Positions 1 to 9,127 are shown, counted from the first letter of the stretch. The stretch: 64,000 bases of DNA from Acidimicrobiaceae bacterium (GCA_002709645.1 PAQG01000048.1:26076-90075), one strand, 5' to 3'. Translations and numbers: made by a program. Notes: generated by a model from the sequence alone, not told the origin.

Positions 1-611
1 GAGTAGCGAAAGGAATCCGAAAAACAAAAAGCAAATTCGGATCCAGATTAGAGCAAACCTCCCATGTGGCACTCCAGATCCATGAAGGGAAATCAGAATT
101 GCATCTCATCACACAAGTTGAAACCATTGATTATTTCCCGAAAATACGAGAGGATTTGAATCGTTTAACAAAAGCAGCAGCGATGTTAGAAGCCGTAGAT
201 CAGATAGCACTCCCAGGAGAACCTGCTGAAGACATGCACCAAATGCTCCTTAAAGCCCTCCAAACGTTAGAACAAAGAAGTTCTCCACTGATAGTTCCAG
301 GTTTCTTTCTGAAATTAATGACATTAGAAGGGTCAAATCCACAAGTAATGCATTGCGTTAGTTGCTCTGAGGAAAACGTCGTCTCCTATTCCGCCACAGA
401 AGGCGGCTTGCTATGCCATGCCCATCGAAAAGGTATTCCCGTAAGTAAGGACGCTATCCTACTTCTGCAGAACATTCTTGGCGGAGAACTAGGGAAAGCA
501 CTGAACACCCCTGAATCAAATGCCACTAAAGAAGTCGAGAACATAGCTACTCAAGCCATTGAACACTTCTTAGAACGAAGGATGCGAAGTACGAAAATGT
601 TAAATACCTAA
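1..611 (+). CDS. recO: RecO recombination mediator, 5'-truncated by window edge
   Basis: The reading frame is open from base 3, so the gene starts before the window; 202 residues are visible. RecO helps RecR load RecA on SSB-coated single-stranded DNA in RecF-pathway repair. The visible N-terminal part has the family's basic OB-fold ending (KGIRKTKSKFG) followed by 'LHLITQVE', and the helical C-terminal domain carries a four-ligand zinc site: CVSC near the middle and CHAH about 26 residues later. The ATG at 66 lies inside the conserved OB-fold and is not the start. The next gene, glyS, follows after 99 nt with no terminator hairpin visible. Confidence 0.9.
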   Translation, partial: VAKGIRKTKSKFGSRLEQTSHVALQIHEGKSELHLITQVETIDYFPKIREDLNRLTKAAAMLEAVDQIALPGEPAEDMHQMLLKALQTLEQRSSPLIVPGFFLKLMTLEGSNPQVMHCVSCSEENVVSYSATEGGLLCHAHRKGIPVSKDAILLLQNILGGELGKALNTPESNATKEVENIATQAIEHFLERRMRSTKMLNT

Positions 612-710
612 AGCATTCACCGTTACGATCAGATCTTCCTTCAACAAGACAATCCTAAAGATTCACTTAATGACACGGTACAAGCCCAAACCGGCGTTAC
701 CATTTTCCAA

Positions 711-2033
711 ATGGAACAAGCAGAACCTATCGACTCATTAATGGAAAAAATCGTAAACCTCTCCAAAAGGCGCGGAATCATTTTCCAATCAGCTGATATC
801 TATGGTGGTTTCCGGTCAACATACGACTATGGACCTGTAGGTTCCCTTCTTCTCAGAAACGTAAAAGAAGCATGGTGGAAGACAATGGTTCAACTTCGTC
901 ATGATGTCGTAGGCCTTGACGCTTCGATTCTTTCCCCGCCAGCAGTATGGGAAGCTTCCGGCCATCTAGAGAACTTTTCAGACCCACTAGTTGACTGTAA
1001 AGAATGCAACGAGCGATTCCGAGAAGACCAGTTGGAAGACCTGGAAACTTGCCCCGCTTGTGGTGCAAAGAGTAGCTTCACTGAAGCGCGAGCATTTAAT
1101 CTTATGTTTAAAACCCACGCTGGACCAGTTGAAGGCGCGGGTCACGACGTCTACCTTCGCCCAGAAACAGCACAAGGGATGTTCACAAATTACAAACTCG
1201 TTCAAGAAACTTCAAGGAAGAAACCTCCATTTGGTATTGCCCAGATAGGGAAAAGCTTTAGAAACGAAATCACGCCAGGGAACTTTGTCTTCAGGACGAG
1301 AGAATTCGAACAAATGGAAATGGAATTCTTTGTTCCACCCAATGAAGCCAATGAATGGTTTGAATATTGGTGCAAAGAACGAATGAACTGGTATTTGGAT
1401 CTAGGAATCCCAGAAGAAAAAATTCAATTACGACCCCATGATGCAGATGAACTCAGTCATTACAGTTCTGAGACGAGTGATATAGAGTTCCTGTTCCCAT
1501 GGGGGTGGGGTGAGCTTGAAGGGGTAGCCAATCGTGGCGATTTTGATTTGCGAGCACACGCACAGCATTCTGGCGAAAAACTTACCTATTTTGACCCCGA
1601 ACTGGGTGAACACTATGTTCCCCACGTCATAGAGCCGGCTGCAGGGGCAACTAGATCAATGATGGCTTTTTTGCTGGCAGCGTACGATGAAGAAGTTGTT
1701 AATGATGACCTTCGGACGGTTTTGCGTTTTGATGAACGCATAGCGCCATACAAAGTTGCTGTCCTGCCTCTTTCGCGAAAAGAAACCTTGACACCAACAG
1801 CTCAAGAGGTCTTTGATTTAGTGAAGTCAAAATGGATGTCCGACTACGATGAAACCCAAAATATTGGTAAACGTTACCGGAGACAGGATGAACTCGGAAC
1901 CCCATATTGTGTCACAATAGATTTTGACACCTTAGATGACCGAGCCGTTACAATTCGCGACAGAGACACTATGGACCAAGACCGTGTAAGTATTGACCAA
2001 CTCCTTAATTATCTTGGAGAACGCCTCTCTTAA
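711..2033 (+). CDS. glyS: Glycyl-tRNA synthetase, dimeric class II type
   Basis: A cytoplasmic enzyme charging tRNA-Gly with glycine at the expense of ATP. The 440 residues are a normal length for the alpha2-type enzyme. The N-terminus has the characteristic 'RRGIIFQSADIYGGFRSTYDYGP' region, then a Cys-pair insertion (CKEC and CPAC, about residues 96-117), motif 2 in 'FRNEITPGNFVFRTREFEQME', and motif 3 near 'EPAAGATRSMMAFL'. The C-terminal 100 residues form the anticodon-binding domain starting at 'APYKVAVLPL'. The ATG start fits the family N-terminus. The PPDK-like gene starts 10 nt after the stop, so the two are probably co-transcribed. Confidence 0.95.
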   Translation: MEQAEPIDSLMEKIVNLSKRRGIIFQSADIYGGFRSTYDYGPVGSLLLRNVKEAWWKTMVQLRHDVVGLDASILSPPAVWEASGHLENFSDPLVDCKECNERFREDQLEDLETCPACGAKSSFTEARAFNLMFKTHAGPVEGAGHDVYLRPETAQGMFTNYKLVQETSRKKPPFGIAQIGKSFRNEITPGNFVFRTREFEQMEMEFFVPPNEANEWFEYWCKERMNWYLDLGIPEEKIQLRPHDADELSHYSSETSDIEFLFPWGWGELEGVANRGDFDLRAHAQHSGEKLTYFDPELGEHYVPHVIEPAAGATRSMMAFLLAAYDEEVVNDDLRTVLRFDERIAPYKVAVLPLSRKETLTPTAQEVFDLVKSKWMSDYDETQNIGKRYRRQDELGTPYCVTIDFDTLDDRAVTIRDRDTMDQDRVSIDQLLNYLGERLS

Positions 2034-2043
2034 GGGTGGGAAA

Positions 2044-3537
2044 ATGAACGCATACGACAAGATCGCCTCTGTTGTGCAACAAGTAACAACTGGCAAAAAA
2101 ACGACTCAAGAAGCTATAGATGCGATTAGTACTAAAGACCTAACAGAATGTTTGTTTAGCTCATCGCAAGGAGATACAAGTGGTCCATTGGCAACGGGAA
2201 TTGCCGCATCGCCAGGGGCGGCGACAGGAAAACTCTGTCTCAGCGTTGATAATGTCCTAGATACAGTGGATGCTGGCGGGGCAGCAATCATGGTAGCTAT
2301 GGAAACAGGTCCTGCAGACGAGCCAGGAATGCGCTGGTCAGCTGGTATTGTCACAGCACATGGAGGACTTGCAAGCCATGCTGCAATCTACTCCAGAGGA
2401 CTCGGCCTCCCAGCGGTATGTGGAGTAAATGATCTAACTGTGCAGGAATCATCTATCACGGTTGGTTCAATAGTCATAAATGAAGGGGATATCATCTCAA
2501 TTGATGGCGCAACAGGCGAGCTTTTCAAAGGCACCATAGATATATCCGAAGCTGAGACGCCAGAAGAGTTGGACACTCTTTTACTTTGGTGCGATGAGGC
2601 ACGAAAAGGATGTTTAGGTGTACGCGCAAATGCGGACACCTCCGAAGAAGCAGCAGAAGCAATCAGATCTGGTGCGGATGGAATTGGTCTTTGCAGGACG
2701 GAACATATGTTTCTCGGCGATCGTTTACCAGCAATCCGTAAAGTATTAACTGCCGAAGACGAAAAATCGCAAAGAACAGCTCTCATTGAACTTCGAGATA
2801 TACAAAAACAAGACTTCGTTAACGTCCTAGAACCAATGGAAGGTAAACCAGTTACTGTCCGGTTGCTTGATGCCCCCTTACATGAATTTCTTGAAGATAA
2901 TGAAGAGCAGAACCCTATGCTAGGCCTTCGTGGTGTTCGACTCGCATTAGCGATTGAAGGGTTGTACAGGACGCAAACGCAAGCGTTGATAGCAGCAGTA
3001 GAACAACGAATTGAAGATGGGCAAATACCAGCTGTTGAAATTATGGTCCCGCTCATTGCAATAGAAAAAGAATTGGAAGCGATATTAGAAGCGATTGCGG
3101 AAGAAATTCAAAAATCTCCAATACCTATACCACTAGGAACCATGATTGAAACACCCAGAGCTGCATTAATCGCGGGGGAGTTAGCCCAACATGTTGATTT
3201 CATAAGCTTCGGCACTAATGACCTGACTCAAATGACATTCGGATTCAGTCGAGATGACGTAGAGGCTACTGTCATCAATGAATACATCAAAAAAGAGATC
3301 TTAGAGGAAAGCCCATTCTCAACTCTTGATCAAATTGGAGTAGGGGAACTGATAAAAGCGGCTATTGAAAAAAGTAAAGAAGCAAATCCAACAATCAAAA
3401 TTGGTATCTGTGGAGAACACGGTGGAGACCCCAAATCAATTCGGTTCCTTTCTGATATAGGCGTTGATTACGTCAGTTGTTCTCCTCCACGATTGCCCAT
3501 TGCTCGTCTAGTTAGCGCACAACAATCAATTCTCTGA
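2044..3537 (+). CDS. PPDK-like protein without the ATP-grasp domain (PEP half only)
   Basis: This 497-residue protein matches the central phosphohistidine domain and the C-terminal PEP/pyruvate TIM barrel of pyruvate, phosphate dikinase. Full-length PPDK is close to 880-900 residues, so the N-terminal nucleotide-binding domain is absent. The swivelling domain has 'GGLASHAA' with the phospho-accepting His at residue 112. The barrel has 'GLCRTEHMF', 'RLLDAPLHEF', 'NPMLGLRGVRL', 'FGTNDLTQMTFGFSRDD' and 'GICGEHGGDPKS' with the acid/base Cys near 456. The Thr that regulated PPDKs carry two residues before the His is Ala here. The ATG at 2044, after AAGGGTGGG, is preferred over an upstream in-frame start at 1993 inside glyS, because the family's linker region begins here. 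Function is uncertain: a partner ATP-grasp subunit, or phosphotransfer from PEP without ATP. Confidence 0.85.
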   Translation: MNAYDKIASVVQQVTTGKKTTQEAIDAISTKDLTECLFSSSQGDTSGPLATGIAASPGAATGKLCLSVDNVLDTVDAGGAAIMVAMETGPADEPGMRWSAGIVTAHGGLASHAAIYSRGLGLPAVCGVNDLTVQESSITVGSIVINEGDIISIDGATGELFKGTIDISEAETPEELDTLLLWCDEARKGCLGVRANADTSEEAAEAIRSGADGIGLCRTEHMFLGDRLPAIRKVLTAEDEKSQRTALIELRDIQKQDFVNVLEPMEGKPVTVRLLDAPLHEFLEDNEEQNPMLGLRGVRLALAIEGLYRTQTQALIAAVEQRIEDGQIPAVEIMVPLIAIEKELEAILEAIAEEIQKSPIPIPLGTMIETPRAALIAGELAQHVDFISFGTNDLTQMTFGFSRDDVEATVINEYIKKEILEESPFSTLDQIGVGELIKAAIEKSKEANPTIKIGICGEHGGDPKSIRFLSDIGVDYVSCSPPRLPIARLVSAQQSIL

Positions 3538-3590
3538 TCTAACAGCCAACCGATAGGATAAGCGTCCTATAGATCGTGTATGTTCTTCTC

Positions 3591-5555
3591 ATGGGATGGA
3601 GTAGGGAATTCATAGAGAAAGTCCGTGAAGCAACGGACCTCACTGACGTTGCAGGTGATTACGGGGACACTAAAAATGCTGGACCTGGGAAAGTAAAGAT
3701 GAATTGCCCGCTACCAAATCACAGCGAAAAAACTCCTTCACACTATGTTCAGAAAGAATTCTTTAATTGTTTTGGCTGTAGCGAAGGTGGAGATTGTTAC
3801 AAATTTATTCAAACCGTAGAGAATTGTGATTTTAATGAATCAGTAAAACGTTTAGCAGGTAGAGCAGGTATCACTCCCGGACCTGATGATTGGGTTGGTG
3901 GATCAGATGCTGAAGATAAAAGAAAAGACCTATTCGTAGCTGTTGAGATGGCATCCGCAATCTATAAAGCACGATTACCTGACATTGAAAATAAAGAAGC
4001 GCAACAAGCGCGTAACTTTCTTCGTGACCGCGCTCCACAGCGAGCGAGAGAGCAGGCACTTGGAGAAATGTGTGAGCAGAACGGGATTGGCTACTCCTAT
4101 CCGAGGGCGCGAGGACTATCAAATGCTCTCACCAAAGAATTGACTACAAAACTCACAGAATATTTCAAAAAAACAGGTATTAAAGAAACTGAAATACCAA
4201 AGAAAATAGAAAACACATTAAAAAGAGCAGGCTTAGCTTCAGAGTATGAAGGCAATCTTACCGATTTCTTTTTTAGTGAAAGAATAATGTTCACAATATT
4301 TGACTCAAGTGATAGGCCAATTGCATTCAGTGGACGTCAACTTCCAGGAGGACGTGACCCCAAATACCGAAATTCACCCGAAACCGAAATATATAAAAAA
4401 AACGAAATTCTATATGGTCTTAATTGGGCTAAAAAACATGTAGCAAAAGAAGATCGAATTATCATCTGCGAAGGCCAACTAGATGTCATCGCATTCCGAG
4501 AATCATCACTTCCAGTAGCTGTAGCTCCATGCGGGACATCTATCACCGAGAACCAAGTGAAAAAGTTGGCGAGATACACGAACAACTTCATTCTTTGTTT
4601 CGACTCAGATAATGCAGGTCAAAAGGCAGCTAACCGTTTTATCCAATGGGAAGAAAAATATAATCTCCAGATTAAAGTTGCGCTTCTGCCCGACGGCGCC
4701 GATCCCGGGGACTATCTTGCTCAAAACACTTTAGATGAACTTGTAGCAACAGTAGAGGAAGCGACCCCTTTTCTCCGGTGGCGAATCAATCGGATACTTG
4801 AAGAGGAAAAAACGGAAACAATTGAAGAGCGTGTAAACGCAGCGAATCGGAGTCTTCAAATTGTCAGAGATCACCCCGAAGAAATGTACTGGGACGATTA
4901 TGTCCGTTACATAGGGGAATGCTTAGGTCATGAATATTCTGAACTTCGAAAAAAGTTTGACAAAATGGACAAAACCCCAGAACGTAAAACATACCAACCA
5001 ACCCAACCCGACACTAATAGTGGAACCCCTCAAGTCTTAGTCAAGCAGAAGAAGCCAAAACCAGCGGATAAAGAAACGAAGCAATCCACAACACTAGCTT
5101 TGAACGTGCTGTCATTAGTCCTCCACAACCGCCAGACTCTAGAGCAAGGGGAATTGCTCCCTAATAAATTGGAAGCAATGTTTTTCCCCACTTCACCACT
5201 CAGTAAAGTCTTCGAAGCGCTGCTAGCAAGTCAAAACTTAAATGAGGCTGAAAATCTAATAAAAGATGCAGAAGAAGAGGAACGAATCTTCTTGAAATTG
5301 CGTGAATCTAAACCCGATAATTTAATCAATGTCGAAAGTGCTTCTAAAAAAATAGGAGAATTACTAACAAGCAGAGTCAAAAACGAATTAAATCAACTAC
5401 ATAACGATGCCAAGGAAAGTAACAACTTAGAACCCATCCGAAAGTTAGGTGAAGTCCACAACGCCCAAAATGTGATGCAAAACGATGGCTATAACATATT
5501 TTCTCCAGAAGCAGATTTTCTTATTGAGTGGCTACGTGAAAGGCTAGAGAAATAG
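3591..5555 (+). CDS. dnaG: DNA primase DnaG
   Basis: Synthesises RNA primers at the replication fork. The N-terminal CHC2 zinc finger is visible ('CPLPNH' followed by 'CFGC' at about residues 40-68). The catalytic TOPRIM core follows, with 'ICEGQLDVIAF' (EGxxD) and 'CFDSDNAGQKAA' (DxD metal site). After a low-complexity Lys/Pro/Gln linker comes a C-terminal helical region expected to bind the replicative helicase. Length of 654 residues is normal. The ATG at 3591 ('MGWSREFIEKVREATDLTDV') fits family N-termini; a GTG at 3576 is an in-frame alternative. The sigma factor gene begins 26 nt downstream, reproducing the dnaG-sigma pairing known from many bacteria. Confidence 0.95.
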   Translation: MGWSREFIEKVREATDLTDVAGDYGDTKNAGPGKVKMNCPLPNHSEKTPSHYVQKEFFNCFGCSEGGDCYKFIQTVENCDFNESVKRLAGRAGITPGPDDWVGGSDAEDKRKDLFVAVEMASAIYKARLPDIENKEAQQARNFLRDRAPQRAREQALGEMCEQNGIGYSYPRARGLSNALTKELTTKLTEYFKKTGIKETEIPKKIENTLKRAGLASEYEGNLTDFFFSERIMFTIFDSSDRPIAFSGRQLPGGRDPKYRNSPETEIYKKNEILYGLNWAKKHVAKEDRIIICEGQLDVIAFRESSLPVAVAPCGTSITENQVKKLARYTNNFILCFDSDNAGQKAANRFIQWEEKYNLQIKVALLPDGADPGDYLAQNTLDELVATVEEATPFLRWRINRILEEEKTETIEERVNAANRSLQIVRDHPEEMYWDDYVRYIGECLGHEYSELRKKFDKMDKTPERKTYQPTQPDTNSGTPQVLVKQKKPKPADKETKQSTTLALNVLSLVLHNRQTLEQGELLPNKLEAMFFPTSPLSKVFEALLASQNLNEAENLIKDAEEEERIFLKLRESKPDNLINVESASKKIGELLTSRVKNELNQLHNDAKESNNLEPIRKLGEVHNAQNVMQNDGYNIFSPEADFLIEWLRERLEK

Positions 5556-5581
5556 CGAAACTGCGAAAAGACACGGTAACC

Positions 5582-6595
5582 ATGCGAAATAACAAAACTC
5601 TATTGTCACGAGAGGAAGAGCAGTTGCATGGCCTCAGAATTCAAACCGCTGCGGTCGCAAGCAAGATAATCCTTAAAGCAGCTAAGAAGTTTATTGCTGA
5701 GAATGAAACTTCTCCGACTGGTTCCGAAATTCTAGAAATCATGAAAGCGAAAAAAAATATCGAATTCAATTTCGTCAAGATAGGTGAAATAGGTGAACTG
5801 TTACTTGCAACTCAAACACATCTAACTCCTGCTGGATCAAAATCTATTAAAGAAAATCTTGAAATAGTTAAAGAAGGAAATGTTTCAAAAGATGAAATGA
5901 TCATCCGCAATCAGGGGCTAGTGCGAAAATTAGCTTCAACACACATCAACCAAAACGTTCCAATAGATGATTTAACGCAAGTCGGAACCGAAGGGCTTCT
6001 GAGAGCAGTAGAAAAATTTGACCCAAATCGTGGATACAAATTTTCTACATATGCCAGAGCTTGGATTAAACAAACCATTAATCGTTATGTAGATGATCAA
6101 CATATGATCAAAGTTCCCGAGTACCAGCTCAATAAAATCGCCCGAATTAGAAAAGTCCAAGATGAACTCATTCAAGAAACCGGTCAAGAGCCTGTCCTAG
6201 CAATTGTTGCGGAGAAATGCGATATGACAGTACGCGAAGTTGAAGAACTGTTAACCATAAAACGAGACGCCGTGTCTTTAAATAAGAAAGTGGGAGAGGG
6301 TGATTCTGATCTAGGAGAACTCTTACCCGACGAAGTATCTATCTCACCTGAATCTGCAGCTGATGAAGCAATGGTCAAAGAAGAAGTTCGAAAAGCCCTA
6401 GATGAACTATCACAAACAGATCGAGAAGTAATAGTGAAAAGATTTGCTTTTGATGGGGGAAAGACGGCAACACTTGAAGAAATAGGTAAGTCACAAGGAA
6501 TTACTAAAGAAGCAGTTAGGCAGAAAATCAAACGAATAATTCAGAAATTATCTTCAATCCCAGGAATAAGGAACTTAGAAGAAATAGGTGAATAA
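5582..6595 (+). CDS. RNA polymerase sigma-70 family factor
   Basis: A promoter-recognition subunit of RNA polymerase, 337 residues. A short region 1.2-like segment ('LLSREEEQLHGLRIQ') starts the protein. Region 2 follows with 'DLTQVGTEGLLRAVEKFDPNRGYKFSTYARAWIKQTINR', shown here by its ends only: DLTQVG to IKQTINR. Then come region 3 ('VPEYQLNKIARIRKV') and region 4 with the helix-turn-helix 'TLEEIGKSQGITKEAVRQKI'. In primary sigma factors the 2.3/2.4 segment reads FSTYATWWIRQ; here it is FSTYARAWIKQ, with one melting Trp replaced. Its place behind dnaG is that of rpoD, but the changes leave open that it is a group 2 or alternative factor. Confidence 0.88.
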   Translation: MRNNKTLLSREEEQLHGLRIQTAAVASKIILKAAKKFIAENETSPTGSEILEIMKAKKNIEFNFVKIGEIGELLLATQTHLTPAGSKSIKENLEIVKEGNVSKDEMIIRNQGLVRKLASTHINQNVPIDDLTQVGTEGLLRAVEKFDPNRGYKFSTYARAWIKQTINRYVDDQHMIKVPEYQLNKIARIRKVQDELIQETGQEPVLAIVAEKCDMTVREVEELLTIKRDAVSLNKKVGEGDSDLGELLPDEVSISPESAADEAMVKEEVRKALDELSQTDREVIVKRFAFDGGKTATLEEIGKSQGITKEAVRQKIKRIIQKLSSIPGIRNLEEIGE

Positions 6596-6666
6596 CTATT
6601 TCTTAACATGAATCTATTGCTTAAATAAGCCGTTACACTGTAGTGCTGCTATCCTCCGTTCAACCT

Positions 6667-6739
6667 TCCGGGGTAGCTCAGTTGGCAGAGCGTCGGACTG
6701 TTAATCCGCAGGTCGTGGGTTCGAGCCCCACCCCCGGAG
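6667..6739 (+). tRNA. tRNA-Asn(GTT)
   Basis: A 73-nt cloverleaf. The acceptor stem TCCGGGG pairs with CCCCGGA, the D-arm is AGCTCAGTTGGCAGAGC, the anticodon GTT is at 6700-6702 and the T-arm contains GGTTCGAGCC. G73 is the discriminator. CCA is not encoded. An intrinsic terminator follows 3 nt later. Confidence 0.96.
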
Positions 6740-6742
6740 CGG

Positions 6743-6770
6743 AAAGCCTTCTCCAAAAGAGAAGGCTTTT
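6743..6770 (+). terminator. Intrinsic terminator after tRNA-Asn
   Basis: A perfect 11-bp stem AAAGCCTTCTC / GAGAAGGCTTT with a CAAAA loop, ending in a TTTT run. The hairpin starts 3 nt after the tRNA, so it should end the tRNA-Asn transcript and may aid 3' processing. Confidence 0.85.
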
Positions 6771-6817
6771 GCTTGTTCCGTTTCATATCTAGGCGATTTG
6801 GTGGGTAGTATCCATTC

Positions 6818-6890
<73 letters not shown>

Positions 6891-6905
6891 CATTCAGAAT
6901 TTCAT

Positions 6906-7721
6906 TTACTGAATGGGTGATTTCCCACCTTCTTGGCGAACATCAATTCCAGTTAATAAAGCTTCAAATAATCTTGTAGAAAACCCATTTAATAGGGCAT
7001 TGGATGCCATCCGTCGCGGAAGGCGCACTTCTTTCTTATTTCTCTCAACAGCCTTCACAGTGGCTTTTGCAACCTTTGTTGGGTCAGCGACTGCCATGAG
7101 TCTAAGCTTCATGAATCTATCTTTGCCTTTCTTTAGCAATACGTCGGTATCAATTTGGTCCCACATCTTTGTATCTACTGGACCAAGGTGGAGGATCGTT
7201 ACGTTGAGCGGGGTGTACCTGAGTTCCATGCGAAGCGATTCAGCATATCTCGTTAGCCCACCCTTTGATGAACAATAAGCTGACATTGCTGGTTGCCCTG
7301 TTGTTGCTGCAATCGAAGACGTGAAAACTAGATGACCACTTCCTCGAGCAAGCATTCTAGGAAGTACAGAAGCTGTCAAAATTTGGGGTGAGATTAAATT
7401 CACGCGCAGAGTTTCTTCAATTTCGGACTCTGTGATGTCCTCAATTAAAGTACTTTTCTCAATGCCGGCATTGTTGATCAGAATATCTATTGGTCCAGTT
7501 TCACTTTCAACACGGTCAATATAGGTTCTTACATTTTCCGGGTCGTTTACATCTAGAGGAATTGCTACACCACCGACCTCTTCAGCAAGCTTTGATATTG
7601 CACCTTCTGACCGTGCAGATAGCACTACGCGACTACCCGCAGATGCAAACGCTTTTGCAATTTCTGCTCCAATTCCTCTAGAAGCACCAGTAACTACTAC
7701 AGATTTACCTTCTAATTCCAT
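6906..7721 (-). CDS. Short-chain dehydrogenase/reductase (SDR)
   Basis: NAD(P)-dependent oxidoreductase of 271 residues with a Rossmann fold. The cofactor loop is TGASRGIG (residues 11-18), the structural motif is NNAG, and the catalytic set is Ser in 'FTSSIA' with Tyr/Lys in 'YCSSKGG'. The C-terminal 40 residues (RNKKEVRLPRR...) resemble the membrane-associating tail seen in SDRs that act on lipid substrates. The substrate cannot be read from the sequence. AAGGAG lies just before the ATG. Divergence and distance from the tRNAs suggest its own promoter or read-through from the upstream minus-strand Ddn-like gene 53 nt away. Confidence 0.88.
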   Translation of the reverse strand: MELEGKSVVVTGASRGIGAEIAKAFASAGSRVVLSARSEGAISKLAEEVGGVAIPLDVNDPENVRTYIDRVESETGPIDILINNAGIEKSTLIEDITESEIEETLRVNLISPQILTASVLPRMLARGSGHLVFTSSIAATTGQPAMSAYCSSKGGLTRYAESLRMELRYTPLNVTILHLGPVDTKMWDQIDTDVLLKKGKDRFMKLRLMAVADPTKVAKATVKAVERNKKEVRLPRRMASNALLNGFSTRLFEALLTGIDVRQEGGKSPIQ

Positions 7722-7774
7722 TTAGAACTCCTTAAATACTTAGGAGAGAATATAACTGAAAGGCAAATAAGTTC

Positions 7775-8218
7775 CTAATTAGTAGATGGAAGGTTCGTTG
7801 GTATTAAAATAACAATTGGAATTACGCGGCCAGTCTTTTCTTGATAAGAAGCGTAATTGGGGTAATCCTTTGTAATTTTACTCCACAATTTCTCGCGTTC
7901 AGCACTCTCTACTACTTTCGCATTCATATTGTTACTTCCTGAATGAGTTTCCACTTTAACTATAGAATTCTCGCACAAATTCAAGTACCAATCAGGGTGA
8001 CTATCTGACCCTCCTTTCGAGGCGACAAGAACCATTGAATCTTTAGATTGGATGGGGCTTGTGAGCATTACAGTACGGGATTTACCACTTTTTCTTCCCA
8101 CGGTCGTGAGTTTCACAACAGGCATCCCATACATATCCCAACCCTTTTTTCCTGAAGATACCTTTATAAGGGACCGGTGTATTGCATTCCCTAGTTTCAT
8201 GAAATTATCACTCGGCAT
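7775..8218 (-). CDS. Deazaflavin (F420)-dependent nitroreductase family protein, Ddn-like
   Basis: A 147-residue protein of the Ddn/DUF385 family, which folds as a small split beta-barrel and reduces substrates with coenzyme F420H2. Visible family marks are 'VVKLTTVGRKSGKSRTVML' near residue 34, 'VLVASKGGSDSHPDWYLNL' around residue 63, and 'YPNYASYQEKTGRVIPIVIL' at the C-terminus. Known relatives reduce quinones or nitroimidazoles at the membrane; the substrate here is unknown. It is one of five predicted F420-type enzymes in the window. AGGAT precedes the ATG. It is divergent from the M15 peptidase gene with only about 57 nt between starts. Confidence 0.87.
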   Translation of the reverse strand: MPSDNFMKLGNAIHRSLIKVSSGKKGWDMYGMPVVKLTTVGRKSGKSRTVMLTSPIQSKDSMVLVASKGGSDSHPDWYLNLCENSIVKVETHSGSNNMNAKVVESAEREKLWSKITKDYPNYASYQEKTGRVIPIVILIPTNLPSTN

Positions 8219-8275
8219 TATTTGATCCTACCACCAGCATGACTAAGCAAAGAATCTTCTATCGTGGTGAACGTA

Positions 8276-9106
8276 ATGAAACCCTTCCTAGTCCTTCTTC
8301 TGTTCGTTTGTGTTTCTTGTGCTGAAACGAGTAGACCTGAACTTATCCCCGTTCCGACAACAATATCTTCACCCGAAGAACCTTCTCCTGAGCCGACTAT
8401 GGAGCCTACGCCAACCCCGCTATCGACACCTACACCGGAACCAACCCCAACTCCAGATCCAGTAGAAACTATAGATTTGGGCTATATGGGATTCTCTGGT
8501 GAGCGCCCTCAGGGACTCGTAACCTCAGCATGCACCCCAGAAACTATTTATGGGAAAGCTGTTCAAGGAGTACAAGAGCACATAGATCGTTATGACAGTA
8601 TGTGTGAAGCAGCTAAACAGGAGGGCAAAATATTTGCTGTGCGGAGTGCTTTTAGAAACTACTACGATCAACTGGATTATTACACTTCAGAAAGGTTCGG
8701 TCCTTCAGTAGCACTCCATCCCGATGAATCAATGCATGTCGCTGGAATGGCAATAGATCTCACCGTGGATTACAGAGAATGGCGCCACATGATAATAGGC
8801 TGTTACGAGGAAACCGAGAATCGCTTCACCTATCTAACACAAGAAATCCCTCACCTCTTATACGCAGCGAACGTTAGAAATGGTGTTTTCCAAGACTTGT
8901 GTGAGCAGGAGAAATCAGTGATACCTATCAAAAGATCAATGCTTTATGGGTTGACTCCTGGATGTACAGACCTAAATAACCCTGAATGGTGGGGGGACCC
9001 TGAAGTAATTGAATGTTCTTCTGCAACGCTTTTGCCAAATGGCATGGTGCGTGAAGATTGGCACTTTGAAAACGCGACTATAGTCAGTGCCTTCGTTCAA
9101 GATTAA
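8276..9106 (+). CDS. Secreted M15-family (VanY-like) D-Ala-D-Ala carboxypeptidase lipoprotein
   Basis: A 276-residue predicted lipoprotein. The N-terminus is a short signal peptide ending in a lipobox-like 'CVSC', followed by a Pro/Thr/Glu linker of about 45 residues (PTPTP repeats). The catalytic domain shows the M15 zinc site: 'HVAGMAIDLT' (HxxGxAxD) and 'EDWHFE' (ExxWH). Such enzymes trim the terminal D-Ala from peptidoglycan stem peptides outside the membrane. The ATG at 8276 has GGTGA 5 nt upstream; GTG codons at 8264 and 8267 are alternative starts. A second PT-linked cell-wall lipoprotein follows 21 nt downstream. Confidence 0.87.
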   Translation: MKPFLVLLLFVCVSCAETSRPELIPVPTTISSPEEPSPEPTMEPTPTPLSTPTPEPTPTPDPVETIDLGYMGFSGERPQGLVTSACTPETIYGKAVQGVQEHIDRYDSMCEAAKQEGKIFAVRSAFRNYYDQLDYYTSERFGPSVALHPDESMHVAGMAIDLTVDYREWRHMIIGCYEETENRFTYLTQEIPHLLYAANVRNGVFQDLCEQEKSVIPIKRSMLYGLTPGCTDLNNPEWWGDPEVIECSSATLLPNGMVREDWHFENATIVSAFVQD

Positions 9107-9127
9107 AGAATCCAAACCGAGGACATT

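Noticed and set aside
611..711. T-box or other riboswitch before glyS
   Set aside because: The 99-nt gap has no specifier hairpin, T-box sequence or terminator.
1993..2043. Upstream start for the PPDK-like gene
   Set aside because: It lies inside glyS; the ATG at 2044 has a ribosome site and matches the family linker.
2388..3056. 222-codon minus-strand open frame
   Set aside because: It is antisense to the strongly conserved PPDK-like gene; Ser/Arg-rich translation typical of a shadow frame.
6184..6531. 115-codon minus-strand open frame
   Set aside because: Antisense to sigma factor regions 3 and 4, which are clearly coding on the plus strand.
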